Below, piece by piece: positions 18,498-27,263 of a DNA stretch of 64,000 nucleotides. Source of the stretch: Methanosaeta sp. PtaU1.Bin112 (lineage in GTDB: Archaea > Halobacteriota > Methanosarcinia > Methanotrichales > Methanotrichaceae); NCBI GenBank assembly GCA_002067705.1, contig MVRL01000107.1, positions 1 through 64,000 of the forward strand, given 5' to 3'. Numbering within the stretch: position 1 is the first letter of the stretch; every line of letters begins with the position of its first letter. A program made the translations under genes and the position numbers. The notes beneath the pieces are model-generated. The model saw only the letters and a list, made by a program, of their open reading frames with translations. It had not been told where the DNA came from and did not search any database.

Positions 18498-21400
18498 ATG
18501 AACCATGCCAAGGTCGGTGGAGTCTGTCTGCTTCTATTGATCATAGCTGCGGCTCTGCCAATTAATGTACTGGCGCAAACCCCTTCCGAGAACGGAAATG
18601 CAGATGATGGGGCAACCCCAGACATAAGCCAGAGCTTGCTTTCTAAGAGCACACAAGGAGAGGACATATCGACAGAAAAGCTGGTCAAGCGCAATTCAGG
18701 ACTTAAGCCGCTGGGATCGGCAAAGACTGATGATGCTTCCAAGAGTTCTCAAGCATCCGGCCAGACAGAGACAGCCAATCAGCCAGATGCCCAAGCGGCT
18801 GCCGCAGAGCAGGCTAATGCCGCCCAGGAGAGCTCTGTGCCGGCAGAAGAAGCTCCTGCGCCTATTGCCGAAACTACAGCAACGCCGGAAACCGTCAACT
18901 CCGAAGCTACGGTAACGCCGGAGACTGTCAACTCCGAAGCTACGGTAACGCCGGAGACTGTCACTCCTGACGCTGCGGTGACCGCAGAGACCATTACTCC
19001 TGATGCAATAGCAACGCCGACAAGCTCCGAATCTTCTCTGACACCAGTGGCAGGCGATCAGGTGATCTCTCCGGAAAATCTTATAGCTGAAACACCAGCC
19101 TCCAATGATAATTCCTCCCAGAATGAATCTGTGATAACGCCTCCCGAAACCTCGCAAAATGCATCCAGCAATGAGTCCGAAACTGCTAGTGAGGTAGAGT
19201 CAACAAGCGAATCGATAGAAGACGAAACTGAGTATGGAACGGACAGGATCTGGAGAGAGGGAGACAGCCTGGATTATACCTGGACCCCTCAGAGCTTTTC
19301 CGGATTCTTCTATGATTTGAAGAACGATGTGGGCACAGAAAAGCTCACCATCAGACTTCAGTCATCCGGAAGATCTGTTGACTCAGGGGACCTGATATAC
19401 AGCACCAGTGCCCAGGATACCGATTTCGAATTTGGTGACTGGGGAAGCTATCAGGTTATGGGTTTCATGGCAGACAAATACTTTGCCGGCTACAAGAGCA
19501 ATGAGATCTTCGACAAAGATAGAAGCCTGATCAATGACGGGCAGCTGAGAAGAGTGCTCATCGACACAGACGATGAGAGCACCATTACCACGGGATCTGT
19601 GCTGCCCCTGGAAGAAGACTATGAGCTGCGAATCAAGCAGATAGATCTCGACGGAAACAAGGTCTATATGGCCCTGGCCAAAGATGGAGAGGAGATCGAC
19701 AGCAAGGTAATCGCTCCGGATAGTCTCAAGAGCGCTACCTACCAGTACAAGGTCGATATCTCCGGAGAGGACACTCCAATCGTTATGGCGCATATCTCCA
19801 ATGTCTTTGCCAGCACCGAGTCTGCACTGGTAACAGTCGACGGCCTCTTCCAAATATCCGATACATATGCCGCCGTTGAAGACGGTGATAAGTATGACAA
19901 GATGAAGGTGGTCTCAGTATCCGACGAGGGCGTGGAGATGGAAAATGAGAATTCCATCACCCTTCGCAAGGGCAGCACTGTCAAGATCTTCGGAAATGTG
20001 GGATTTTTAGTTGCGGACGCTGACGAGGTTCGCTTTGCTCCTGTGGTAGAGAGGACCGGAAGCTACGATGTGAGAGGCACCGTTATAAATCCATCCGAAA
20101 CCAAAGATTTTACCTGGACGCCTTACAACTTCGAAGGATTCTATTACGACATCGATGACGATGTTGGCACTGAGAGCCTGCAGGCAAAGATCAGCGGCAG
20201 CACGAAGATAGAAGAAAAGGATCTGATCTACGAGACCAGTCCCCAGCCAGTCAAATTCGAGTTTGAGAGCTGGGGCAAGTATGATGTCATCGGCTTTATG
20301 GCCGATAAATTCTTCGCAGGATACAACAACGAGACCAAGTTTACCGATGAAGAGAGCGTGATAAACGAGGGCCAGCTCAGACGGGTGCTGATCGATAATG
20401 ATGACAGCCAGACAATAGCCAGCGGATCGGTGCTCTCTTTAGATGAAGACTATGAGCTGAGAATCAAACAGGTGGACCTGAATGGCAATAAGGTCTATCT
20501 GGCTTTAGCTCAGGATGGAAAGGAGGTAGACAGCAAGGTAGTGACACCGTCCTCCGATCCGACGGACAGGGCATCCAACTATCTCTATAAAGTGGATATG
20601 GGCTCTTTGAAGGATGTTCCCATAATCGCTGCCCATATTCAGAGCGTCTTCAGGAGCACAGAATCTGATCTGGCAACCGTCGATGCTGTTTTCCAGATCT
20701 CAGAGAATCCCGAGTCGGTTGAAGAGGGCGAGATCCACGGAAAGATGAAGGTGGAGTCGCTAAGCGACGAAGGCATCACTATGCGAAACGATGGGTCCAT
20801 CAGCCTGTCGCGGGGGCGAGAGATCGAGATCATGGATAACCTGAAGATAGAGGTTGCCGATAGCTCCAATAGACTTTTGGCGCCCATCGCCACCAAAGTT
20901 GGAGAGGGCGGGGAGATGACAATAAGCCTTCCTGATGCTATTGTTGATCAGACGGTATCCATCAGCTCCAGGTCCGGGACATCAGCCTTGAGCGGAGTTC
21001 AGATTCTCCTCAATGGCAGCTCCATAGCCACCACCGATGCCACCGGATCGGCCAGCTATACCCCGACAAGCGTTGGTACCTTCCAGATAGTTGGCAAGAA
21101 GAAGGGCTACAACGACGCCAAAGCCAGCCTGGTAGTGAGGACTGCGGCGGAGGCGGCTAAGGTCTCTGCCTTCGAGAAGGCCAATGCAACTCTCACCAAT
21201 CAGCTGATCATCAATGCGCCAGCTGAGGTCATAAAGGGAGAGAACTTCCTGATAACAGTATTAGAGGGCATCAATCAGACCCCGGTGGACGCTGCGTCCC
21301 TGCTTCTGGATGATGAGAATATCGGCCAGACCGCTCCTCAGGGGACGATGGCCTATTCTGCTGCCGTCATAGGCGAGCATACTCTGAAGGCGGAGAAAGA

Positions 21401-21839
21401 GGGATACAATTCCGCTACCAGGAAGATCAATGTAGCATCGGCTCTGAGAATCGTCAATCTGACAGTGCCGGAAAAGGCCAATGCAGGAAGCGAGATCAAG
21501 ATCTCTGCCATTGTGGAGAATGTGGCAAGCAAGGATGACACCCGCCTCCTGGAGCTGCTGGCCAACGGCACTGCTATAGCCTCCAAGAATGCTACAGTCA
21601 AGGCCGGGGAGAATACTACAATCAGCTTCAGCTACAAGCCCAAGGATCAGGGAATGACCAGGATCAGCCTGGATGATCAGAGCAAGACGGTAAATGTGGA
21701 GAAGGCGCAGAGCAACTGGCTTATCGTCGCCTTGATCCTGGTGCTGCTCATCGCCATCGGTGGCGGGTACTACCTGTACAGCAAAGGAGAGCTGGACGGC
21801 CTGCAGAGACAGATCAAGAAGATGATGCAAGGGCGATGA
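18498..21839 (+). CDS. S-layer protein with two S-layer family duplication domains
   Basis: 1113 residues: signal peptide (1-26), a Thr/Pro/Glu/Ala-rich low-complexity segment (about 27-240) and two homologous S-layer domains at about 245-515 and 520-795. Each domain has TWTP.xF.GF.YD, a DVGTE segment, the WG.Y.V.GF.ADK motif and LRRVLID. Ig-like and CARDB-like beta domains (about 800-1075) follow, then one C-terminal transmembrane helix (SNWLIVALILVLLIAIGGGYYLY) with a basic tail. The duplicated domain is the one known from the major S-layer proteins of Methanosarcina. The protein probably forms or anchors the cell envelope lattice. N-linked glycosylation sites (NxS/T) are frequent. Confidence 0.9.
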   Translation: MNHAKVGGVCLLLLIIAAALPINVLAQTPSENGNADDGATPDISQSLLSKSTQGEDISTEKLVKRNSGLKPLGSAKTDDASKSSQASGQTETANQPDAQAAAAEQANAAQESSVPAEEAPAPIAETTATPETVNSEATVTPETVNSEATVTPETVTPDAAVTAETITPDAIATPTSSESSLTPVAGDQVISPENLIAETPASNDNSSQNESVITPPETSQNASSNESETASEVESTSESIEDETEYGTDRIWREGDSLDYTWTPQSFSGFFYDLKNDVGTEKLTIRLQSSGRSVDSGDLIYSTSAQDTDFEFGDWGSYQVMGFMADKYFAGYKSNEIFDKDRSLINDGQLRRVLIDTDDESTITTGSVLPLEEDYELRIKQIDLDGNKVYMALAKDGEEIDSKVIAPDSLKSATYQYKVDISGEDTPIVMAHISNVFASTESALVTVDGLFQISDTYAAVEDGDKYDKMKVVSVSDEGVEMENENSITLRKGSTVKIFGNVGFLVADADEVRFAPVVERTGSYDVRGTVINPSETKDFTWTPYNFEGFYYDIDDDVGTESLQAKISGSTKIEEKDLIYETSPQPVKFEFESWGKYDVIGFMADKFFAGYNNETKFTDEESVINEGQLRRVLIDNDDSQTIASGSVLSLDEDYELRIKQVDLNGNKVYLALAQDGKEVDSKVVTPSSDPTDRASNYLYKVDMGSLKDVPIIAAHIQSVFRSTESDLATVDAVFQISENPESVEEGEIHGKMKVESLSDEGITMRNDGSISLSRGREIEIMDNLKIEVADSSNRLLAPIATKVGEGGEMTISLPDAIVDQTVSISSRSGTSALSGVQILLNGSSIATTDATGSASYTPTSVGTFQIVGKKKGYNDAKASLVVRTAAEAAKVSAFEKANATLTNQLIINAPAEVIKGENFLITVLEGINQTPVDAASLLLDDENIGQTAPQGTMAYSAAVIGEHTLKAEKEGYNSATRKINVASALRIVNLTVPEKANAGSEIKISAIVENVASKDDTRLLELLANGTAIASKNATVKAGENTTISFSYKPKDQGMTRISLDDQSKTVNVEKAQSNWLIVALILVLLIAIGGGYYLYSKGELDGLQRQIKKMMQGR
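18885..18985 (+). repeat. 33-base in-frame tandem repeats in the S-layer gene
   Basis: A unit encoding about eleven residues (pattern TPETVNSEATV) is repeated about three times with small differences, followed by degenerate copies (TPDAAVTAETI). It lies in the Thr/Pro-rich stalk, where length variation by slippage would be tolerated. Confidence 0.75.
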
Positions 21840-21855
21840 GAACAAAGTCGCCCTT
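21829..21855 (+). terminator. Terminator hairpin at the end of the S-layer gene
   Basis: An eight-base-pair stem (AAGGGCGA / TCGCCCTT) with an eleven-base loop overlaps the stop codon and is followed by a T-rich stretch (CTTCTTTTTC). This is a likely transcription terminator. Confidence 0.55.
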
Positions 21856-22060
21856 TGAGCCTTCTTTTTCATCAATTCCATCATTTTCTTTCTTTTTTCT
21901 TTCTCTGCTGGCTGATAGTCATCACTGATTTTTTTGGCAGCAATGGAATTATTGATATACCCTGACGTTTCCTATCATGGCACGGCATAGCATAGGCTGA
22001 ACACAGTGAAGAACCAGCATAGAATACAACACAGGATGAATGAACCAATATCATCAGGGT

Positions 22061-23398
22061 ATGAAAATGAATTACTGGCAACCGAAACTGGAACTCATGG
22101 AGAGAAAAGAGCTTGAAGAGCTGCAATTGCAGCGTCTCAAGGCCGTTGTTGAGAAGGTTTACAGGAACGTTCCCTTTTACCAGAACAAACTCAAGCAAGC
22201 GGGCATCACCCCCCAGGACATTAAAAGCCTCAAGGACCTGTCAAAGTTGCCCACCACAAGAAAGCAGGATCTGAGGGACAATTATCCCTTCGGCCTCTTT
22301 GCCGTTCCCAGGGAGCAGGTGGTGCGGGTGCATGCTTCATCCGGCACTACCGGAAAGCCCACCGTGGTCGGGTACACCGCAAAGGACATCGAGACCTGGT
22401 CTGACCTCATGGCCAGGGACTTTGTGATGGTCGGGGTGGAGAAGGGCGATATCTTCCAGAACGCAGTGAACTACGGCTTCTTCACCGGGGGCCTGGGCGT
22501 GCACTACGGAATCGAGCGCATGGGGGCAATGGCAGTCCCCTCCGGCGTGGGCAACACAGAGAGGCAGCTTGAGATCATGATGGATTTCGGGGTAACAGTG
22601 CTGCATTGCACACCGTCATATGCCCTCTATCTTGCTGAGACCGCCAAGGCCAAAGGCGTGGTCGACAAGCTCAAGCTTCGCATCGGCTGCTTCGGTGCCG
22701 AGCCCTGGTCGGACGAATCGAGAAAGGAGCTGGAAGAGGCCCTGCACATCAAAGCTTATGACTCCTACGGCCTCTCGGAGATGATGGGGCCGGGAGTTGC
22801 TTTTGAGTGCCAGGAGCAGAACGGATTGCACATCTGGGAGGACCACTTCCTCATCGAGATACTGGACAAGAATGAGCAGCCCTGCGCGCCGGGTGAGCCG
22901 GGCGAGCTGGTAGTCACATCGCTCACCAAAGAGGCCATGCCTCTCATCAGATACCACACAGGCGACGTGACCTACATCATGGAAGAAAAATGCAGCTGCG
23001 GGCGCACCAGCAGAAAGCTTCACAGGTTCCTGGGCCGGGCGGATGACATGCTCATCGTGCGAGGAATCAACGTCTTCCCCAGCCAGATCGAGGACGTTCT
23101 GGTGAGCATTCCTGAGATCGGAAACTACTTCCAGGTGGTCGTGGACAGAAAGAAGCATGGTCTGGATGAGATCAGCATTCAGGTGGAGCTGAAGGAAGAG
23201 GCTTTCACCGGCGAGCTGTCCGACCTGGCCAGGATCAGAAAGAAAGCGGAAGACAGGCTGAAGTCAGTTCTCAATGTGAGGAGCAAGATTGAACTGGTGG
23301 AGATGGGCTCCATCCCCAGAACGGCCGGAAAGTCAAAGAAGGTCGTGGATCTGCGGGATGTCTATGCCAAAGATGAGAAAACGATGAAAAAGAGCTGA
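22061..23398 (+). CDS. Phenylacetate-CoA ligase family AMP-forming enzyme
   Basis: 445 residues from the ATG at 22061, which follows CAGGG; an upstream ATG at 22040 would add seven residues without a ribosome site. ATP-binding motif SSGTTGKPTVVGYT near residues 90-103, YDSYGLSEM (A5-type motif), RYHTGD, and the C-terminal GRADDMLIVRGINVFPSQIE hinge place it in the PaaK family. A CSCG pair near the hinge is normal for the anaerobic branch. These enzymes activate aryl acids to CoA esters. In many archaea they sit beside indolepyruvate:ferredoxin oxidoreductase genes, but none are here, so the substrate is open. Confidence 0.88.
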   Translation: MKMNYWQPKLELMERKELEELQLQRLKAVVEKVYRNVPFYQNKLKQAGITPQDIKSLKDLSKLPTTRKQDLRDNYPFGLFAVPREQVVRVHASSGTTGKPTVVGYTAKDIETWSDLMARDFVMVGVEKGDIFQNAVNYGFFTGGLGVHYGIERMGAMAVPSGVGNTERQLEIMMDFGVTVLHCTPSYALYLAETAKAKGVVDKLKLRIGCFGAEPWSDESRKELEEALHIKAYDSYGLSEMMGPGVAFECQEQNGLHIWEDHFLIEILDKNEQPCAPGEPGELVVTSLTKEAMPLIRYHTGDVTYIMEEKCSCGRTSRKLHRFLGRADDMLIVRGINVFPSQIEDVLVSIPEIGNYFQVVVDRKKHGLDEISIQVELKEEAFTGELSDLARIRKKAEDRLKSVLNVRSKIELVEMGSIPRTAGKSKKVVDLRDVYAKDEKTMKKS

Positions 23399-23409
23399 AG
23401 GATGTTTAA

Positions 23410-23430
23410 GCTGCAGAGCCTCCCTGCAGC
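23410..23430 (+). terminator. Hairpin after the ligase gene
   Basis: A seven-base-pair stem (GCTGCAG / CTGCAGC) with a seven-base loop is followed by CTTTTGACATTTTT. It lies between convergent genes and probably terminates transcription of the ligase gene. Confidence 0.5.
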
Positions 23431-23451
23431 CTTTTGACATTTTTATATCTT

Positions 23452-23985
23452 TTATCTGGTCACCTGGCTTATGAGCTCCTGTCCTATTACTGCGCTCTCA
23501 TCAACTGCGGAGAGCAGCTCATCATGAATTGAACTCTGCGAGTAGTAGAGCGTCACCAGCACGCCGGCTTCTTTCGCAGCTTCAATGGCTGGGAGGAAAT
23601 CGCTATCACCAGTGACGATAACTGCTTTCCGGATCATTCTGCCACAGCTCAATCGCACCAGATCCACAGCCAAAGCGATGTCCACCCTTTTTTGAATGAA
23701 CTCGCCACCCACACACCCCAGCCGCCCCAGCTTCACCTCGAATCTGGGAAGCTTTCTCAATGTATAGACGAACTTGTCCATGGAGGCAAATCTGCGGCGC
23801 TCGTCTTCGGTTGGAGGACAGCTCTGATAGGGCATGCAATTATAGTAGTAGGTCCTCAGACGCTCATAATCTCCACATAGAATATCCGAAAAACCAGCCA
23901 AATCGATCTTTGGTTTGCCAAAATCGACATCCAATATCTTAGTTAAATAAGCTCCATCAATGAATACCGCTGCACGGTCTGCCAA
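23452..23985 (-). CDS. NYN-domain (LabA/DUF88-like) putative ribonuclease
   Basis: 177 residues forming one PIN-like NYN domain. The first acidic motif FIDGAYL is near residue 9, a middle acidic residue lies in KRVDIALAVDLV, and the last acidic motif is VTGDSDFLPAI. This arrangement of three metal-binding aspartates is the active site of NYN nucleases, which are proposed to cut RNA. The start follows the AT-rich promoter region 23986-24195, in which I see no other gene. Biological target unknown. Confidence 0.85.
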   Translation of the reverse strand: MADRAAVFIDGAYLTKILDVDFGKPKIDLAGFSDILCGDYERLRTYYYNCMPYQSCPPTEDERRRFASMDKFVYTLRKLPRFEVKLGRLGCVGGEFIQKRVDIALAVDLVRLSCGRMIRKAVIVTGDSDFLPAIEAAKEAGVLVTLYYSQSSIHDELLSAVDESAVIGQELISQVTR

Positions 23986-24195
23986 GATTGTTTCCCACCT
24001 TATTTATAATTACTGCCGTCCCCTCCGAACGGCAGTGCACATTATCTACGTCTCTGCACTTGCTCGATGATATATCAAACTTTTGTTTACCCACATATCC
24101 CTCTCACCAAGGCGCCAATATTTGATGATCGACTATAAAAATATGTGGTACACTACCGCCTGGCGCGTTCCGTTCTCAGAACTCATCTCTGGCCA

Positions 24196-24636
24196 TCAAT
24201 CGCTTTTCTTTACAATCTCGAGGAGCATTATTTCAAAGGTCAGGGTTTGCTCGCAAAGAGGATGGTTGGCATCAAGGGTGACAGTGTCGCCTTCGATCTC
24301 AGTAATTTCGACTGGAACTACCACGCCATTGGAAGCGCATACTTCAAGAGTCATTCCCTCTGCAGGGGTAATCTCTTCAGGAAGATCTTTTTTATCCATT
24401 TTAAATACTTGTTCTTCTCTGTACCGGCCATATGCCTTCTCCGGAGGGATCTGTACCGTCTTGGACTCGCCGGGACTCATTCCCACTACAGCCTCTTCAA
24501 ATCCCAAGATGAGGTTTCCAGAGCCAAGTTCGAACTGAAGTGGATCAGAGCCGACGGAAGAATCAAAAAGAACGCCCGTATCGAGTTTGCCTTTGTAGTG
24601 CACCTTCACGGTATCGCCTATTTTAGCTTGCGTCAT
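24196..24636 (-). CDS. FKBP-type peptidyl-prolyl cis-trans isomerase (SlyD-like short archaeal type)
   Basis: 146 residues. FKBP core motifs KVHYKGKLDTGVLFDSS and FELGSGNLILGFEEAVVGM are followed by the insert-in-flap chaperone domain (about 70-125, with YREEQVFKMDKKDLP) and the closing strand LTFEIMLLEI. It catalyses proline isomerisation and assists folding in the cytosol. GGAAGA precedes the ATG at a suitable distance. Monocistronic, divergent from htpX. Confidence 0.92.
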   Translation of the reverse strand: MTQAKIGDTVKVHYKGKLDTGVLFDSSVGSDPLQFELGSGNLILGFEEAVVGMSPGESKTVQIPPEKAYGRYREEQVFKMDKKDLPEEITPAEGMTLEVCASNGVVVPVEITEIEGDTVTLDANHPLCEQTLTFEIMLLEIVKKSD

Positions 24637-24802
24637 GGGTATCTTCCTCCCATAATAATTGTACCTTCGACTATTTAGATGAGATCGATGAGACTAATAT
24701 CAAAGAGAAGGTCTAATATCCTAGTAGCGACAACGATAAAAGGAAAAGTAAGAAATGCAAATGCAATAAAGGAAATGCAAGATAAAATAAAAGATGGATC
24801 AA

Positions 24803-24809
24803 CAAGGTG
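24803..24809 (+). promoter_or_regulatory. Ribosome-binding site of htpX
   Basis: AAGGTGA lies ten bases before the ATG at 24820 and supports that start over later in-frame Met codons. The preceding 160 bases contain short A/T-rich direct repeats (AAATGCAA) but no gene. Confidence 0.5.
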
Positions 24810-24819
24810 AAATTGAGAT

Positions 24820-25698
24820 ATGAGAAGATGGAAGTCAGATAGAGGACTTGAAGCGAGAATGCTCCTCACAATGGGACTGCTGACTGTGCTCTACCTCGCC
24901 TTTTTGGCTGTGTTGCTGAGCATGGGCGTAGGCCGGATGGGCATCATCCTTTTCATGGGCGCTTTCATATTCCTGCAGTATTTCTTTTCCGACAAGATGA
25001 TCCTCAGCTCCATGGGTGCGAAGATAGTCACCGAGAGCGAGGAGCCCGAGCTTCATCAGATCGTCTCCAGGCTCTGTGCCAATGCTGATCTACCCATGCC
25101 CAAAATCGCCGTAGTGAGGACTAGCATGCCCAATGCTTTTGCTACGGGCAGAAATCAGAGAAATGCCGTGGTAGCTGTGACCACGGGCATCATGGAGCGC
25201 CTCAATTACAGCGAGCTTGAGGCGGTGCTGGCCCATGAGTTGACTCACGTCAAGAACAGGGATATGATGGTCATGACGATAGCCACATTCCTCTCTTCCA
25301 TCGCTCAGATATTGGTGCAGTGGGCACCATTCCTGGGAGGGGGCAGTCGCGACCGTGATTCGGGCAGCAATGTGGCATTGCTCTTTCTGGTCTCCCTGGT
25401 AGTCTGGATAGTGAGCTTCATTCTCATCCGAACCCTCTCTCGCTATCGGGAGTTCGCAGCCGATCGCGGGGCGGCGATCATCACCGGCCAGCCGTCCAAT
25501 CTGATCTCCGCCTTAAAGAAGATCAGCGGATTCAGGGTGCCTACCGAGGACCTGCGCAAGGTGGATGGCCCTGTGAGCGCGCTCTTCATCACCCCGGCAA
25601 TTTCCGGCTCGTCCATCATGAGGCTGTTTTCCACTCACCCAACACTGGAAGCGAGGATTGAGGCTCTGCAGAAGATCGAGATGGAACTGGAGGCATGA
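24820..25698 (+). CDS. htpX: HtpX-family membrane zinc metalloprotease (M48B)
   Basis: 292 residues. Two N-terminal transmembrane helices (about 13-35 and 40-58), then the zinc motif HELTH at 139-143, two further membrane segments (about 150-170 and 185-205), and the third-ligand region SRYREFAADRGAA. HtpX degrades misfolded membrane proteins and is usually stress-induced. The next gene, pspAB-like, begins one base after the stop, so both are made from one mRNA. Confidence 0.92.
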   Translation: MRRWKSDRGLEARMLLTMGLLTVLYLAFLAVLLSMGVGRMGIILFMGAFIFLQYFFSDKMILSSMGAKIVTESEEPELHQIVSRLCANADLPMPKIAVVRTSMPNAFATGRNQRNAVVAVTTGIMERLNYSELEAVLAHELTHVKNRDMMVMTIATFLSSIAQILVQWAPFLGGGSRDRDSGSNVALLFLVSLVVWIVSFILIRTLSRYREFAADRGAAIITGQPSNLISALKKISGFRVPTEDLRKVDGPVSALFITPAISGSSIMRLFSTHPTLEARIEALQKIEMELEA

Positions 25699-25699
25699 G

Positions 25700-26263
25700 A
25701 TGGGGTTTTTAGACTCCATCCTGGGAAAGACCAAACTGCCTGAGGCAAAGACGGATAAACTCTTTGCCATATCGACTGCTGCGGTCACATTGGAGACCAG
25801 CCTGGGCTACAGGTCGGACGGCAAAGCCGCCGTCTGCATCAAGCCCATGGAGTCTTCCCGATATGATGCAGCCCGATCTGAGATAGAGGATCTGCTAAAG
25901 CTGAGCGTAAAGGAGACCGGTACCGACTACAGGATAGAGAAGGATGAGTACAACTACGTCTGGGTGCTCTTAACCGACCCGGACTTCGAGGATCTTGTGA
26001 CCAACATCCAGATGGTCTGCCAGGTCCTGATGGAGCAGGGCTTCGGAACACAGATTCTCGCTGCAGTCTTCCGCTTTAGGGGCGAGGATGTGATCTACTG
26101 GATCTACAGCTTCAAGCTGGGCTCTTACTATCCCTTCGTCCCTGGCAATGGACGGCAGCGCGATACATCCAGGGAATTCCGGCTGAAGGCGTTGATGGAC
26201 AAGGAGATCCCCATCGAGAAGGACGAGAGCCGGTGGTATCCCATGTGGGGAATGCCGCTGTAG
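25700..26263 (+). CDS. PspA-associated protein PspAB-like
   Basis: 187 residues from the ATG at 25700, one base after the htpX stop; a longer frame from 25658 would overlap htpX and has a non-protein-like Arg/Trp leader. The N-terminus MGFLDSILGKTKLP and the following LFAISTAAVTLE are the signature of the PspAB family, found beside htpX or pspA genes in archaea and actinobacteria. It is soluble and probably part of a membrane-stress response. No PspA gene lies in the window. Confidence 0.78.
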   Translation: MGFLDSILGKTKLPEAKTDKLFAISTAAVTLETSLGYRSDGKAAVCIKPMESSRYDAARSEIEDLLKLSVKETGTDYRIEKDEYNYVWVLLTDPDFEDLVTNIQMVCQVLMEQGFGTQILAAVFRFRGEDVIYWIYSFKLGSYYPFVPGNGRQRDTSREFRLKALMDKEIPIEKDESRWYPMWGMPL

Positions 26264-26329
26264 AGTGTTTCAAGCTCAATCAAATGGTTTTTTCATTGGA
26301 TCGGCTTGGTATAGCTACTTGAAGGAGGA

Positions 26330-26770
26330 ATGCGTATTAAAGCAAGACTGGCATTCGTTATTGCCCTATTGGCGCTTGGCTCACTGCTGCCAATGTCGGC
26401 AATGGCATTGAGCGACTCGGACAAAGCCGCTATTAAGCTGACGATATCTGCGGCTCTAAATGATTCAGGAAATTTCGATTATGTTATGCCTGAGATCGAT
26501 GATGAGAATAATCTGGATATCTGGTATGTTCCCAAAAAAACAGACAGCAATGCGAGCCTAAGCGCACTCGGTTTGGTTGTCGGCTCATACCTCGGTGTGA
26601 TTGGGTCCAACCCGGATATATCGGATGCATATTTCTTCATAGGAACACAGGATGATGAAAAAGGCAGCTTTAATTGCCTGCGGTCTTGGATACCCAATGG
26701 CGAGATGACAGATGAAGAGCTCTCCGCTCTTGTGCTAAAAGTCCTGGGAACTTTCAAGGATTTGACTTAA
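26330..26770 (+). CDS. Small secreted protein of unknown function
   Basis: 146 residues with a signal peptide (1-26, ending SAMA). The ATG follows a strong GGAGG at five-base spacing. The mature part has an N-terminal helix (DSDKAAIKLTISAALND), a WYVPKK strand and a C-terminal helix (TDEELSALVLKVLGTF). I do not recognise the family; it looks like a compact alpha/beta domain. Confidence 0.65.
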   Translation: MRIKARLAFVIALLALGSLLPMSAMALSDSDKAAIKLTISAALNDSGNFDYVMPEIDDENNLDIWYVPKKTDSNASLSALGLVVGSYLGVIGSNPDISDAYFFIGTQDDEKGSFNCLRSWIPNGEMTDEELSALVLKVLGTFKDLT

Positions 26771-26816
26771 AATCTCTGCAACTATATAAATTGCATCTTT
26801 TTCTGTTTGCTTGTGT

Positions 26817-26837
26817 AGTCCCGAAACCTTCGGGGCT
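26817..26837. terminator. Hairpin between the secreted protein and the ArsR gene
   Basis: A nine-pair stem with one G-U pair (AGTCCCGAA / TTCGGGGCT) and a three-base loop. No long U-tract follows, so it could be a terminator or an RNA structure near the arsR promoter. Confidence 0.35.
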
Positions 26838-26858
26838 GCACATTCATCGTCTTAGAGC

Positions 26859-26872
26859 GATATGTTTATATC
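26859..26872 (+). promoter_or_regulatory. TATA box with overlapping palindrome (possible ArsR operator)
   Basis: GATATGTTTATATC is an interrupted palindrome that overlaps a box A (TTTATA at 26865-26870) about 30 bases before the arsR ATG. A dimeric ArsR protein bound here would block TBP, so autoregulation of the operon is likely. This is inferred from position and symmetry only. Confidence 0.45.
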
Positions 26873-26899
26873 TGAATAAAGCCTGATAAGACTACTATC

Positions 26900-27244
26900 A
26901 TGACAGCGAAATCCGTCTCAAATATGCGCGTCAAGATCCTCAGCGCTCTGTCCGATCCCATCCGGCTCGATCTGCTGGTGTATCTATCGGGAGGAGAGAG
27001 ATGCGTCTGCGAGATCCTCCCCGCTTTTCAGAGGTCCCAATCGACGATATCCAAACATCTGAACATCCTCTACGAAGCAGATATACTGGAGCGCAGAGTG
27101 GACGGCAAGAGGACGATCTATTGCATAAAAGAGCCAATGGTATTGGAGATAATTCGCATGGTAGATTGCATGGCACTGAAAAAGATATCACAGCTCGCTG
27201 AGGCAGGCAAAATCTTAGAAAAAACGCTCGGCAACAATCAATGA
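26900..27244 (+). CDS. ArsR-family metal/metalloid-responsive transcriptional repressor
   Basis: 114 residues. Winged helix-turn-helix with SDPIRLDLLVYLSGGERCVCEI, the recognition helix QSTISKHLNILYEADILERR and wing residues VDGKRTIY. The Cys-Val-Cys in the third helix is the classical As(III)/Sb(III)-sensing site of ArsR-type proteins. It heads an operon with a DUF318-type permease, a small thioredoxin, a broken DGC protein and a rhodanese protein, pointing to metalloid or thiol-linked stress control. Confidence 0.88.
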   Translation: MTAKSVSNMRVKILSALSDPIRLDLLVYLSGGERCVCEILPAFQRSQSTISKHLNILYEADILERRVDGKRTIYCIKEPMVLEIIRMVDCMALKKISQLAEAGKILEKTLGNNQ

Positions 27245-27263
27245 ATAGCAGGAGCGGATCTCA

